This document shows positions 19,487 through 27,596 of a stretch of DNA of 64,000 nt, one piece after another. The notes under the pieces are model-generated. The model was not told the origin of the DNA, made no database searches, and worked only from the letters and a program-made list of their open reading frames with translations. Position 1 is the first letter of the stretch; every line of letters begins with the position of its first letter. The position numbers and the translations under genes were made by a program. This stretch comes from CAXBNB01 sp040151475 (GTDB lineage: Bacteria; Bacteroidota; Bacteroidia; Cytophagales; Cyclobacteriaceae), in contig NZ_JBDKWG010000123.1 in assembly GCF_040151475.1 (NCBI RefSeq), positions 1 to 64,000 on the forward strand, in the 5' to 3' direction.

Positions 19487-19906
19487 TGAGATTTACCGAT
19501 GTATTCAACATTATAATTGTCAACACATTGTAAATAAATTACTCAGCCAAATTTAAATTTACAGGTAAAATAGTCATCATTTCGAATTACCTCATGATTT
19601 TTATTTTTAATTAAGATATTGATATGGAATTCCAATCTTAAAATAAACCCAATAACAAATAGTGTTTGCACAAGAACAAATATGTTCTTTTTTAATCATT
19701 GCTTCCCACCAAGCAAACCACCCTCCTACATAATGAAAAATAAATTTTCGATATATTCATTACCTTTAATGGAATCGTTAGCTAAAAATACACAACATTT
19801 GCATGTTTATTTTTAGCTACAAAAAGACGAGAGAACTCAAGCCTATTGTACAGCATTGATTCAAAAATGAATTGACTCAATCCCTTAGGAAAGAACTGGA
19901 AAATAC
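19487..19906. other. 420-bp intergenic region with hairpin
   Basis: A divergent, AT-rich region between the sigma-factor gene and the RimB-like gene. It should hold promoters for both, though no confident Bacteroidota -33/-7 pair could be fixed. Its clearest structure is the inverted repeat annotated at 19779-19819. I see no supported coding sequence. Confidence 0.5.
19779..19819. promoter_or_regulatory. Perfect 12-bp inverted repeat hairpin
   Basis: TAGCTAAAAATA (19779-19790) and its exact complement TATTTTTAGCTA (19808-19819) are separated by 17 nt. Three more base pairs are possible inside the loop after one mismatch. It lies 88 bp before the RimB-like start. There is no clean U-tract, so it may be an operator or leader hairpin for the downstream operon, or a weak terminator. 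Confidence 0.5.
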
Positions 19907-20371
19907 ATGGACAAAGAGATTGTTGGTAGGGCAGACAAAATCGACATACCTGAATTCGGACTTGAAAATATAGATGCAAAAATTGACACTGGTGCTAACA
20001 GGTCTTCAATACATTGCTCCAAAATAGAGCATCACATATACGACGGAATCGAGAGCATTACCTTCAAAATTCCTCTTGTCAGTAGCCACGGCGTAAATAC
20101 GTTCTATAGTTCGGATTTTTTTAAAAGAAAGATTAAAAGCTCTTCAGGGCATGTGGAAGAGCGATATGTTATCAATACTATTGTAATCCTTTTTGGTAAA
20201 AGAATTAAAACTACTTTTTCTCTTACTGATCGGACGGTTATGAAATACCCTGTATTGCTTGGACGAAAGCTTCTGGCAGGCAGATTTGTAGTAGATGTAG
20301 AGCAAAAGGATTTATCACATAAGTTAAAAAAAAGTACCAATGAAGATAGCAATACTATCAAGAAACCCTAA
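19907..20371 (+). CDS. RimB-like retropepsin-type aspartic protease ('ATP-dependent zinc protease' family)
   Basis: 154 residues. The retropepsin-like core starts with VGRADKIDIPEFGLENIDAK and carries the catalytic-type DTGA at residues 27-30. PVLLGRKLLAGRFVVDV near the C-terminus is the second half of the fold. This family (PF05618) was first named a zinc protease but looks like a retroviral-type aspartic protease. It is repeatedly encoded beside RimK ATP-grasp ligases, and here overlaps rimK by 32 bp. It probably trims or processes RimK-ligated peptide tails (inference from comparative genomics). Confidence 0.83.
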   Translation: MDKEIVGRADKIDIPEFGLENIDAKIDTGANRSSIHCSKIEHHIYDGIESITFKIPLVSSHGVNTFYSSDFFKRKIKSSSGHVEERYVINTIVILFGKRIKTTFSLTDRTVMKYPVLLGRKLLAGRFVVDVEQKDLSHKLKKSTNEDSNTIKKP

Positions 20372-21239
20372 ACTATATTCCACCAAAAGATTACTGGAAG
20401 CAATAGTAGCAAAAGGGCATAAAGGTATGGTCATTGACCACCTTAAATGCGACATCATAATAGATGATGCCGGTCCTGCTATCTATTACAACGGCAATAA
20501 ACTTGAAGATATAGATGCTATTATTCCAAGAATAGGAGCTTCTGTTACTTTTTATGGCACTGCGGTAGTCCGTCAGTTCGAAATGATGAAAGCCTTTTCT
20601 GCTGTGAGTTCACTTGCCATTACCCGATCCAGAGATAAGCTGAGAAGCTTGCAAATACTTTCCAGATCTGGGTTGAGCATGCCGAAAACCGCATTTACCA
20701 ATTTTTCGAAACAAGAAAACCAAATACTAAAACTGGTAGGCGATGCGCCCATGGTAATCAAACTATTGGAAGGCACACAGGGTCTTGGAGTGGTATTGGC
20801 AGAATCTAACAAAGCAGCCAAATCGGTTGTAGAGGCTTTTGAAGGATTAAAAGCAAGGGTAATTCTACAGGAGTACATAGAAGAGGCTGGTGGAGCTGAT
20901 ATCCGTGCTTTCGTGGTAGATGGAGAAGTGGTCGGTGCGATGAAACGCCAGGGAAAAGAAGGAGAATTCAGGTCTAATCTGCACCGTGGAGGAAGTGCCA
21001 AAGTGATCAAGCTAAAAAGAGCAGAAAAAACCGCCGCACTGAAAGCTGCTGAAGCTATGGGACTAGCCATAGCAGGTGTGGATATGCTCCAGTCAAAAAG
21101 AGGCCCACTGATTCTGGAAGTAAATTCCTCTCCTGGTCTGGAAGGAATAGAAAAAGCAACACATGTCGATATTGCAGTGAAAATTGTAGAGTATATCGAA
21201 AGAAAAATGTCTAAGAAAAGAAGAAAGGTCGATGCATAG
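20340..21239 (+). CDS. rimK: RimK-family ATP-grasp alpha-L-glutamate ligase
   Basis: 299 residues, as for E. coli RimK. The N-terminus MKIAILSRNPKLYSTKRLLEA matches the family, which supports this start despite the 32-bp overlap with the upstream gene. ATP-grasp features are APMVIKLLEGTQGLGVVLAE, VILQEYIEEAGGADIRAFVV and the metal-binding ILEVNSSPGLEGIE. RimK adds glutamates to ribosomal protein S6 or makes poly-alpha-glutamate; the target here is not visible. It is translationally coupled to the RimB-like gene and followed 12 bp later by an aspartoacylase-like gene. Confidence 0.9.
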   Translation: MKIAILSRNPKLYSTKRLLEAIVAKGHKGMVIDHLKCDIIIDDAGPAIYYNGNKLEDIDAIIPRIGASVTFYGTAVVRQFEMMKAFSAVSSLAITRSRDKLRSLQILSRSGLSMPKTAFTNFSKQENQILKLVGDAPMVIKLLEGTQGLGVVLAESNKAAKSVVEAFEGLKARVILQEYIEEAGGADIRAFVVDGEVVGAMKRQGKEGEFRSNLHRGGSAKVIKLKRAEKTAALKAAEAMGLAIAGVDMLQSKRGPLILEVNSSPGLEGIEKATHVDIAVKIVEYIERKMSKKRRKVDA

Positions 21240-21251
21240 ATAAAATATAAA

Positions 21252-22184
21252 ATGAAAATAGCAGGTACTACCGTAGAACCGGGTGAAGAAAAGCAGATTG
21301 ATGCGCAGATTGCCCAACTGCCCACCCGTACACCCATAGAAATACCAATCATAGTTAGTCGTTCCAAAGTGAAAGGACCTACTCTACTCGTGATGGGTGG
21401 CATGCATGGCGATGAAATCAATGGGGTGGAAATAGTCAGAAGGATAATAGTACATGGCTACAATAAGCCTGCTATTGGCACAACAATCTGCATTCCATTA
21501 CTCAACATCTATGGGTTTATCCATTTTTCCAGACAGGTAACTGACAAAGACATTAACCGATCCTTTCCGGGTTCCAAAAGTGGCTCACTGGCAAGTCAGG
21601 TAGCACACCTGTTAAGTGAAGAAGTACTACCCCACATAGACTATGGGGTGGACTTCCATACCGGAGGTGCAAGGATCAACAATTACCCCCAAATACGTGC
21701 CATGCTCGACATTCCTATCAATTTGGAACTGGCAACTGCATTTGCTCCTAAATTCATTATAAATGCAGCATATCGTGACAAGTCTTTAAGAAAAGAAGCG
21801 TCAAAGTCGGGCAAATCAATATTGGTTTATGAAGGTGGCGAATCTTTACGGCTGAGAAAAAATGCTGTGGATCAGGGAGTAAATGGGCTACTACGAGTAA
21901 TGAAACACCTTGGCATGAAAGAAGAAGCTCCTGAGCAAACCAGTAAAACCATCATCATAGAAAAAACTTCCTGGTTGCGATCGAAAGCTGCCGGGCTTTA
22001 CCATTCATTTTTCAGGCCTGGTGAAGAAATAACAAAGGGTACTACAGTTGGTTTGATCACCGGTCCATTTGGAGAATATGAATTTCCAATGAAAGCCCCA
22101 ATAAGCGGACACATTATTGCTATCAACAACAACCCTGTGGTCAATCGAGGTGATGCACTGATGCATATTGGAGTGCCGAGATAG
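21252..22184 (+). CDS. Succinylglutamate desuccinylase/aspartoacylase-family metallohydrolase
   Basis: 310 residues. Zinc ligands of the M14-like AstE/ASPA fold are visible: H52-x-x-E55 in GGMHGDEINGVE, and the third histidine in VDFHTGGARINN. The C-terminal part (SFFRPGEEITKGTTVGLITG, ISGHIIAINNNPVVNRGDAL) is the beta-barrel found in the bacterial ASPA-like branch. It hydrolyses N-acyl amino acids or similar amides. Position in a RimB-RimK-ASPA trio suggests it acts on the same peptide modification, for example removing a capping or ligated amino acid. Substrate not determined. Confidence 0.87.
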   Translation: MKIAGTTVEPGEEKQIDAQIAQLPTRTPIEIPIIVSRSKVKGPTLLVMGGMHGDEINGVEIVRRIIVHGYNKPAIGTTICIPLLNIYGFIHFSRQVTDKDINRSFPGSKSGSLASQVAHLLSEEVLPHIDYGVDFHTGGARINNYPQIRAMLDIPINLELATAFAPKFIINAAYRDKSLRKEASKSGKSILVYEGGESLRLRKNAVDQGVNGLLRVMKHLGMKEEAPEQTSKTIIIEKTSWLRSKAAGLYHSFFRPGEEITKGTTVGLITGPFGEYEFPMKAPISGHIIAINNNPVVNRGDALMHIGVPR

Positions 22185-22241
22185 ACTGTAGCCCTAAAAC
22201 ACATGTAACTAAATGGATAAATTGTTAACTTTAAAATAAAA

Positions 22242-22412
22242 ATGGTAACCGTAATAAAAAAAGGAGACAGCAAAGCCCACATCAAAAAAGCACTTCAGAA
22301 AATAGAAGAATCTTCTAATCAAGGGCTAGATGCTAAAAAATATTGTGGGATTTTGAAATTGGAAGAAGACCCATTAGCTATTCAAAAGAAAATGAGAGAT
22401 GAATGGCAGTAA
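22242..22412 (+). CDS. Small VapB/RelB-like antitoxin (orphan)
   Basis: 56 residues: begins MVTVIKKGDSKAHIKKALQK and ends KYCGILKLEEDPLAIQKKMR followed by DEWQ. This matches the small antitoxin that normally precedes a PIN-domain VapC toxin in Bacteroidota. ATG at 22242, stop at 22410-22412. It is too short for default ORF calling. Immediately downstream, in overlapping frames, is only the first stretch of a vapC-like gene (separate entry), so the antitoxin appears to be an orphan. It lies 57 bp after the aspartoacylase gene. Confidence 0.65.
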   Translation: MVTVIKKGDSKAHIKKALQKIEESSNQGLDAKKYCGILKLEEDPLAIQKKMRDEWQ

Positions 22413-22443
22413 GTTATTATTGGACACCAATATCCTTATTTAA
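22403..22443 (+). pseudogene. Decayed vapC-type PIN toxin start
   Basis: An ATG at 22403 overlaps the antitoxin stop in the way vapC genes usually do. After what looks like a one-base frame change, codons 22414-22440 read LLLDTNILI, the start of a PIN-domain protein including its first acidic residue (Asp of LDTN). A stop TAA follows at once and no further PIN sequence is found before the convergent DinB gene. I read this as the remnant of a deleted VapC toxin. Confidence 0.5.
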
Positions 22444-22460
22444 TAGACTCTTACCTCAAT

Positions 22461-22916
22461 TCAAACAAACTTCCTTATGCTCATCATATAACCCAGATGA
22501 AGCCCTTCGTGAAAATTATTGAATTCCATGGCATCTTCTACTGATTTCAAATGAAATCCGGTAGCTGTGGTATATTCATTGTAAGACACAAATTTACCTT
22601 CAGCAAAATCTGTTTTTGCTTTTTCTACTAATGAAATCAACAACATTTTCAGCTCGTCCACTTCTTTTTGTGTAGTGATAGTGGTCGGTTTCGTACCCGG
22701 CTTGTAAACCTCTAGTAATTCATCAGATATGTACATTGGTAAACCGGAAGCATTGTACATAAGCCTTTGCTGCGCCACAATTATATGGCCAATATTCCAA
22801 ATCAGGTTGTTATTAAACCCTTTTGGAATGGTGTTTAGTTGCTCCAGAGTATAGTTTTCCAAAAACTTCAAATAAAGATTTCTGCTGGTTGTCAATGTTT
22901 CAAATGCTGATTCCAT
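22461..22916 (-). CDS. DinB-like damage-inducible/metal-binding four-helix protein
   Basis: 151 residues. Matches the DinB_2 four-helix bundle: FETLTTSRNLYLKFLENYTL, then IWNIGHIIVAQQRLM with the first histidine, and FNNFHEGLHLGYMMSIRKF with the other two. The three histidines form a metal site. Family members include thiol transferases (bacillithiol or mycothiol dependent) and many of unknown role. It is convergent with the orphan antitoxin and stands alone on its strand. Confidence 0.85.
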   Translation of the reverse strand: MESAFETLTTSRNLYLKFLENYTLEQLNTIPKGFNNNLIWNIGHIIVAQQRLMYNASGLPMYISDELLEVYKPGTKPTTITTQKEVDELKMLLISLVEKAKTDFAEGKFVSYNEYTTATGFHLKSVEDAMEFNNFHEGLHLGYMMSIRKFV

Positions 22917-23015
22917 ATTTTACAATTGATCAAATGTGAAAAAGGTGATACGTTCATCATATCAACTCAAAATTATATGCCATAAGATACAATACCTCTG
23001 TAGTCAAACTTTTTC

Positions 23016-23921
23016 TTAAAACATTTCATCTATTAATTCAAAATTAGCAGATACACCTGCTATTGTACCCGAAGATACTGCAAGTGAAACCACTCTAAAC
23101 TTTGAATTGTCACCACATGCAAAAACACCCGACACAGTAGTCTTCTGAGCTTCATCTACTTTAATCAGTCCATGCTCCGTCATTTCACAACCCAGTCTTT
23201 CCGGAATATCAGAATGTTGTACAAACTCCGGTCCTGAATAAATGGCTTTGAGTGATATAGTAGTTGCATCCTTAAAAATTACGCTCTCTACCTTGCCATT
23301 TTGATGTTGTATTTCCTCAACCTCAGTTTCTACAATAGTAATATTATTTTGCCGAAGCTTGACAGTTTGCTCTGGTGTCAATGTTGATTTTCCATTGGTA
23401 AAAAGTGACAATTCTTTAGTCCAATTAGAAATCAGCCTGGCATAATGAAATGCCTTTTCTCCATTTGCAATAATCCCCGTTTTTTCGCTCCTCACTTCAT
23501 AGCCATGACAATATGGACAATGAATAACAGAAATTGCCCAGCACTCAGCAAAACCCTTAATGTCAGGCATGATATCCTTTAATCCCGTTGCAAAAATTAT
23601 TTTTTTAGAAAAAAAGACACTCTCTTCCTGAGTTTCAACCTCAAAACCATATTGTAGTTTGGTTACGTTTTTAGCAAAACCCTGATGAAACTTTACAGTA
23701 TCATATCTTTCCACCTGTTCTCTGGCTTCTGCAGAAATTTGCTTAGGAGTATGTCCATCATGAGTGATGAAATTATGAGAATGAGGTGTCCGTTGGTTGC
23801 ATGGGTTGCCACTGTCAATCACCAGTACATTTCGAAGCGATCTGCCTAAAGCCATTGCCGCCGAAAGCCCTGCATAACTTCCACCTATTATGATTACATC
23901 CATTTTTTTATTGCCAGTCAT
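23016..23921 (-). CDS. NAD(P)/FAD-dependent oxidoreductase, thioredoxin-reductase-like
   Basis: About 301 residues. N-terminal FAD-binding MDVIIIGGSYAGLSAAMALG, redox-type CxxC in HCPYCHGYEV, and C-terminal GVFACGDNSKFRVVSLAVSS. It lacks the C-terminal thioredoxin-binding features I would expect to verify a true TrxB, so it may belong to the TrxR-like group that reduces other disulfides. The longest reading frame starts with TTG at 23948 and passes a 12-A run; ATG at 23921 is preferred, with ATG at 23903 (MDVIIIGG) possible. It is divergent from a Fur-family gene across a 31-bp palindrome, so probably regulated by it. Confidence 0.82.
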   Translation of the reverse strand: MTGNKKMDVIIIGGSYAGLSAAMALGRSLRNVLVIDSGNPCNQRTPHSHNFITHDGHTPKQISAEAREQVERYDTVKFHQGFAKNVTKLQYGFEVETQEESVFFSKKIIFATGLKDIMPDIKGFAECWAISVIHCPYCHGYEVRSEKTGIIANGEKAFHYARLISNWTKELSLFTNGKSTLTPEQTVKLRQNNITIVETEVEEIQHQNGKVESVIFKDATTISLKAIYSGPEFVQHSDIPERLGCEMTEHGLIKVDEAQKTTVSGVFACGDNSKFRVVSLAVSSGTIAGVSANFELIDEMF

Positions 23922-23962
23922 TGCATCGTCGTTTTTTTTTTTTGCCAAAGATAAATATTTTT

Positions 23963-23993
23963 CATATTATTGCAACATAGTCGCAATAATATG
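23963..23993. promoter_or_regulatory. 31-bp palindromic operator, Fur-family type
   Basis: Arms CATATTATTGC (23963-23973) and GCAATAATATG (23983-23993) are perfectly complementary over 11 bp. The 9-nt centre AACATAGTC adds two further pairs. The site overlaps the ATG (23991) of the Fur-family gene and lies about 42 bp before the divergent oxidoreductase start. The TTGC...GCAA core resembles operators of Fur-superfamily (Zur/PerR-like) repressors, suggesting autoregulation and control of both genes. Confidence 0.65.
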
Positions 23994-24371
23994 AAAAGAC
24001 GAAATACGCAACCCAAATTGGAGATTCTCTCAGCACTAAAATCTGCCAGTTCTGCATTGAGTCATGAAATGATACAGGCTGAACTGACTACTAATATGGA
24101 CAGGGCAACTATTTATCGGGTTTTGAACAGGTTTTGCGAAGATGGCAGGGCACATAAAATAGTGGGAGATGACGGCAGACAGTATTTTGCACTATGCTTA
24201 AACTGCGATCAGCAAAAGCAGCAACATAAACACAACCATTTTCATTTTCGATGTGTGGCATGCGGAAAAGTAGAGTGTCTCAAAAGTGAAATCAATGTTA
24301 CCCTTCCTGATGGGTACATTTCCGAAAGTTTTAACGGACTGGTCTCCGGTCACTGTAAGAGCTGTGCGTAA
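23991..24371 (+). CDS. Fur-family metalloregulator (Zur/PerR-like)
   Basis: About 126 residues from the ATG at 23991; an upstream TTG at 23970 would place the start inside the palindromic operator. Winged-helix DNA-binding part: SHEMIQAELTTNMDRATIYRVLNRFCEDG. Metal sites: the histidine cluster KHNHFHFRC, CVACGKVEC and the C-terminal HCKSC, i.e. two CxxC pairs forming the structural zinc site. Which metal or peroxide it senses cannot be told from sequence. It is convergent with the marC gene. Confidence 0.86.
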   Translation: MKRRNTQPKLEILSALKSASSALSHEMIQAELTTNMDRATIYRVLNRFCEDGRAHKIVGDDGRQYFALCLNCDQQKQQHKHNHFHFRCVACGKVECLKSEINVTLPDGYISESFNGLVSGHCKSCA

Positions 24372-24485
24372 CACATTTATCACCACTAATGCATCTTCCC
24401 ATGTCTGTATTCGATTTTGAGTTAGGGAAATCTTTTGGTCTAGCCACTTACTCTATGTGACAAATAAAATTTTTATGAGGATTCA

Positions 24486-25118
24486 TTATAAAAGTCTAAA
24501 AATAGAAATCAGACCATTTACAATCATACTGATACCAATGGAGAGGGTGATAAATCCCATCATTCGGGAAAGGGCAGCCATACCGCCTTTACCTAAAAAC
24601 TTGTTGAGTTTAACAGAGAAAATAAGGATCAAAAAAGTAACAAATGCCACCAAAACTATCGCCAGCAGAATGCCCACTATACCAATAAATCCACCTGAGC
24701 TGGCTGTGCCATACATACTGATCATCAAAGCAATAGAACCCGGTCCGGACAGTAGTGGCATTGCCATAGGTGTAAAGGTGATGTCTTCTTTATGGATGCC
24801 TTCTTCCTGTACTTCTTTGGCCAGTGCCTTTCCTTTGAAGGCATCCTTACCAAGCAGAGTCATTGCCGAGCTGCAAATCAACAGACCTCCTGCAATCCGC
24901 ACATGGTCGATGGCTATTCCAAAAAAACTCAGGATAAGATTGCCTGCAAAAAAGAATGCCACCAGAATCAACACCATATAAATGGCAATTTTAATGGACT
25001 GATTCCGTCTTTCTAACCTGGAAGAATCTCCACTCAACATCAAAAAAACCGGCATGGCTCCCAATGGATTCACCACAGAAAACAATGCACTAAATGCTCC
25101 TAAAAATGCTTCAATCAT
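24486..25118 (-). CDS. MarC-family integral membrane protein
   Basis: 210 residues with six hydrophobic segments. N-terminal FLGAFSALFSVVNPLGAMPV and LSGPGSIALMISM are hallmark MarC/NAAT-family motifs. Function is unsettled: MarC is not the multidrug transporter first proposed, while some archaeal relatives carry small neutral amino acids. It is located downstream of corA (28 bp) on the same strand, possibly one operon with the Mg-related genes. Confidence 0.88.
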   Translation of the reverse strand: MIEAFLGAFSALFSVVNPLGAMPVFLMLSGDSSRLERRNQSIKIAIYMVLILVAFFFAGNLILSFFGIAIDHVRIAGGLLICSSAMTLLGKDAFKGKALAKEVQEEGIHKEDITFTPMAMPLLSGPGSIALMISMYGTASSGGFIGIVGILLAIVLVAFVTFLILIFSVKLNKFLGKGGMAALSRMMGFITLSIGISMIVNGLISIFRLL

Positions 25119-25146
25119 TTCAAAATATTCCTGTTTCTCATGAAAC

Positions 25147-26277
25147 TTACAACCAATCTTTTCTCTTAAAGTAATATAACATGCCTAAAAAAATTACTCC
25201 CATTGCTCCCAATGTAATGAAGTAACCGTTTTCCTGATGGAGCTCAGGCATGTTTTCAAAGTTCATACCATAGATACCTGCAATAAAGGTAAGTGGAATG
25301 AAAACAGTTGCTACTGTAGTCAGTACCTTCATAGTTTCATTCATCTTTTGACTCAATGACGAAAAGTAAATATTAGTTAATCCTTCCAACGACTTTATAG
25401 TCGAGTCTATTTCTTCAATAGCACTTGTACAACTGTTGGCCAAATCCTGAAAATATTTAGTATTCTCCTTCTGAATAAAAATAGTATTACGGTTAGAAAT
25501 CACTTTGAGTGCATCTTTAAAAGGATTCATGGATTTTTTAACCATCTCAGCAACCTGTTTCATCTGCTCCAGCTCTATAAGCGATTTTTGAGATGGGTCA
25601 GTCAAAATGATTTTCTCCAAATCCTTCATTTCATCATTAGTCGCCTCAATGGTTTCAAAATAGTTGTCAAGTATGGCATCCAGCAATTGATACACCAAAA
25701 AGTCAGCACCTTTTTGCCTCACCAACCCTAGTTTCTCTTCTATTTTGTTTCGAATATGATCAAAATGGTCTCCAACCTCTTCCTGAAACGACACTACATA
25801 ATTTTTACCCAATACAAAAGACAGTTGCTCCAACTTAAGTACTCCTTCATCATCTTTCAGTACAGATTTTACACTAAAAAACACATAATGATCATACTCT
25901 TCTACCTTGGGTCGCAAGGTGGTATCAAGCGTTTGTCTGACGGTAATCCTATTTAGGGAAAGTACTTTTCCGATTTCCTGGATAAGTTCTACTTCATGCA
26001 ATCCATGAAAATTAAGCCAATAGACTTTGTCGTCATCGAGGTTATCAAAGAAACTAAAATCCTCAACCTCATGTTTAATTTTCAATTCCTTTTCGTTGTA
26101 TTCATGCAACTGGATTCGTACCTTCTCTACCTTCTTTTTTCCAATAAAAGTAATCTGCCCTGTACTTTTTGATACACTCTTCTGCTCAGAATAAAGGTTT
26201 CTGGAGAAATTACCCAAGGTCTTTAATCCCGACATCAGCATCTTGTCCGGCCTTGACATGTCAAATTGTTTCTTCAT
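25147..26277 (-). CDS. corA: CorA-family magnesium/cobalt transporter
   Basis: 376 residues. Large cytoplasmic N-terminal domain, then a long helix and two C-terminal transmembrane helices. The selectivity motif IYGMNFENMPEL lies in the loop after VFIPLTFIAG near residue 335, and the basic tail FKRKDWL ends the protein. It functions as a pentameric Mg2+ channel in the inner membrane. Its start overlaps the end of the upstream CNNM/CBS gene by 17 bp, indicating co-transcription and a shared role in divalent cation balance. Confidence 0.93.
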   Translation of the reverse strand: MKKQFDMSRPDKMLMSGLKTLGNFSRNLYSEQKSVSKSTGQITFIGKKKVEKVRIQLHEYNEKELKIKHEVEDFSFFDNLDDDKVYWLNFHGLHEVELIQEIGKVLSLNRITVRQTLDTTLRPKVEEYDHYVFFSVKSVLKDDEGVLKLEQLSFVLGKNYVVSFQEEVGDHFDHIRNKIEEKLGLVRQKGADFLVYQLLDAILDNYFETIEATNDEMKDLEKIILTDPSQKSLIELEQMKQVAEMVKKSMNPFKDALKVISNRNTIFIQKENTKYFQDLANSCTSAIEEIDSTIKSLEGLTNIYFSSLSQKMNETMKVLTTVATVFIPLTFIAGIYGMNFENMPELHQENGYFITLGAMGVIFLGMLYYFKRKDWL

Positions 26278-27595
26278 CTTTCACAACGGGTATGGTTAAA
26301 TTTACTTTAGTTGCTCTTATGCCTTCAGTAGCGATTATCTCTGCTTCTACTCCATGACCAAGCTTCATCTTTTTTCCTTTTTCCAGTCTGTGTCCAAATT
26401 TTTCAACAATCAAACCAGATAAAGTATTGGCATCTTCTGTCTCAAGATTGATATCAAATCGGGTATTGAGGTCTTCTACAGGAATATCACCATCTACCAG
26501 AAATTTCCCATCCTTCTGTTCTACTATATCAGGTTCTTCAAGGTCAAACTCATCTTGCAGATTGCCCACCAACTCCTCCAGTACATCTTCCATAGTGACA
26601 ATACCTAATACGGTACCATGCTCATCCTGCACAAAAGCGAAATGCTGTTTCGCAACCCTAAACTCCTGTAGTAGCCTACCGATCAGAATGTTTTCAGGTA
26701 CAAGCATAGCAGGCCTTGCCAATGAAGACAAATCAAGCTGATCCTCATGGTCATAACCAATCGTGTCTTTGATATGGATTACTCCTATTACCTTGTCCAA
26801 CGACCCATCGCACAAAGGAAATCTGGTATGTTTTGAGTTTTTGGCATAAATCAAATTTTCAGCAAACGACTTATTGGCATCCATAAACTCCACTTCGTTT
26901 CTTGGCATCATTATTTGCCTGGCTACTTCATCATCAAAACGAAATACGGCATTGAGTAATTTGTGCTCGTTTTTAGACAGTTCTCCTTTGGCATGGGCAA
27001 TACTCAATGAAGCCCGGATTTCTTCTTCCGTAAGTGGTGTGTCGTGCTCATCGGATTCCTCAATACCCAACCACTTGAGAAAAACATTAGTAACGGCATT
27101 CAACACATACATAAACGGGTACAATATCACATAAAATCCTTTCAACAAAAGAGAAAAGCTAAGGAACACAATAGCGGGCTTTCGGATGGCATATATCTTG
27201 GGCACTTGCTCTCCGATGATAATGTGAAAAGCTGTAATGATCGTAAAGGCAATAGTAAATGCTATGCCATGTACAACATTTTGAGAGTTGATTCCAAGGT
27301 CATGTATCAAAGGAGTAATAAGGTGGGCAATTGCAGGTTCTCCTATCCAACCCAGAGCGAGTGAAGCCATGGTAATGCCAAGTTGACAGGCAGACAAGGC
27401 CAGGTTCTGTCTTTTGAAAAGCCACATTGCCGTAGTTGCAAAGGGTCTTTTTTCATTGATCATCACCTTTAGTTTACTCTTACTAATTTTTACAATTGCA
27501 AATTCTGCTGCTACAAAAAAACCATTTAGAATGATGAAAATGACCGTAAGGCCAATTTTCACCCCATCCATTGCATAACTTGATTCTACTTCCAA
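26261..27595 (-). CDS. CNNM/HlyC-CorC family protein (DUF21 + CBS pair + CorC_HlyC)
   Basis: 444 residues. N-terminal DUF21 membrane domain with about four helices (GLTVIFIILNGFFVAAEFAI, LGWIGEPAIAHLI), a CBS pair (VMMPRNEVEF-like segment, VIHIKDTIGYDH, FAFVQDEHGTVLGIVTMEDV) and the C-terminal CorC_HlyC transporter-associated domain (KFLVDGDIPVEDLNTRFD). Such proteins are Mg2+ (or Na+/Co2+) exporters or regulators of CorA. It forms a pair with corA by overlap. Confidence 0.92.
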   Translation of the reverse strand: MEVESSYAMDGVKIGLTVIFIILNGFFVAAEFAIVKISKSKLKVMINEKRPFATTAMWLFKRQNLALSACQLGITMASLALGWIGEPAIAHLITPLIHDLGINSQNVVHGIAFTIAFTIITAFHIIIGEQVPKIYAIRKPAIVFLSFSLLLKGFYVILYPFMYVLNAVTNVFLKWLGIEESDEHDTPLTEEEIRASLSIAHAKGELSKNEHKLLNAVFRFDDEVARQIMMPRNEVEFMDANKSFAENLIYAKNSKHTRFPLCDGSLDKVIGVIHIKDTIGYDHEDQLDLSSLARPAMLVPENILIGRLLQEFRVAKQHFAFVQDEHGTVLGIVTMEDVLEELVGNLQDEFDLEEPDIVEQKDGKFLVDGDIPVEDLNTRFDINLETEDANTLSGLIVEKFGHRLEKGKKMKLGHGVEAEIIATEGIRATKVNLTIPVVKDEETI

Positions 27596-27596
27596 T

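Noticed and set aside
19487..19778. Small plus-strand open frame (65 residues, from 19619) in the divergent spacer
   Set aside because: No ribosome binding site, family motif or codon pattern; it ends inside the hairpin region.
20573..21421. 282-residue open frame on the minus strand opposite rimK
   Set aside because: It is a serine/threonine/alanine-rich shadow of the strongly supported RimK and ASPA-like genes, with no domain features.
24457..24981. 174-residue plus-strand open frame opposite marC
   Set aside because: Low-complexity proline/isoleucine-rich shadow of the MarC gene; no start signal or family motif.
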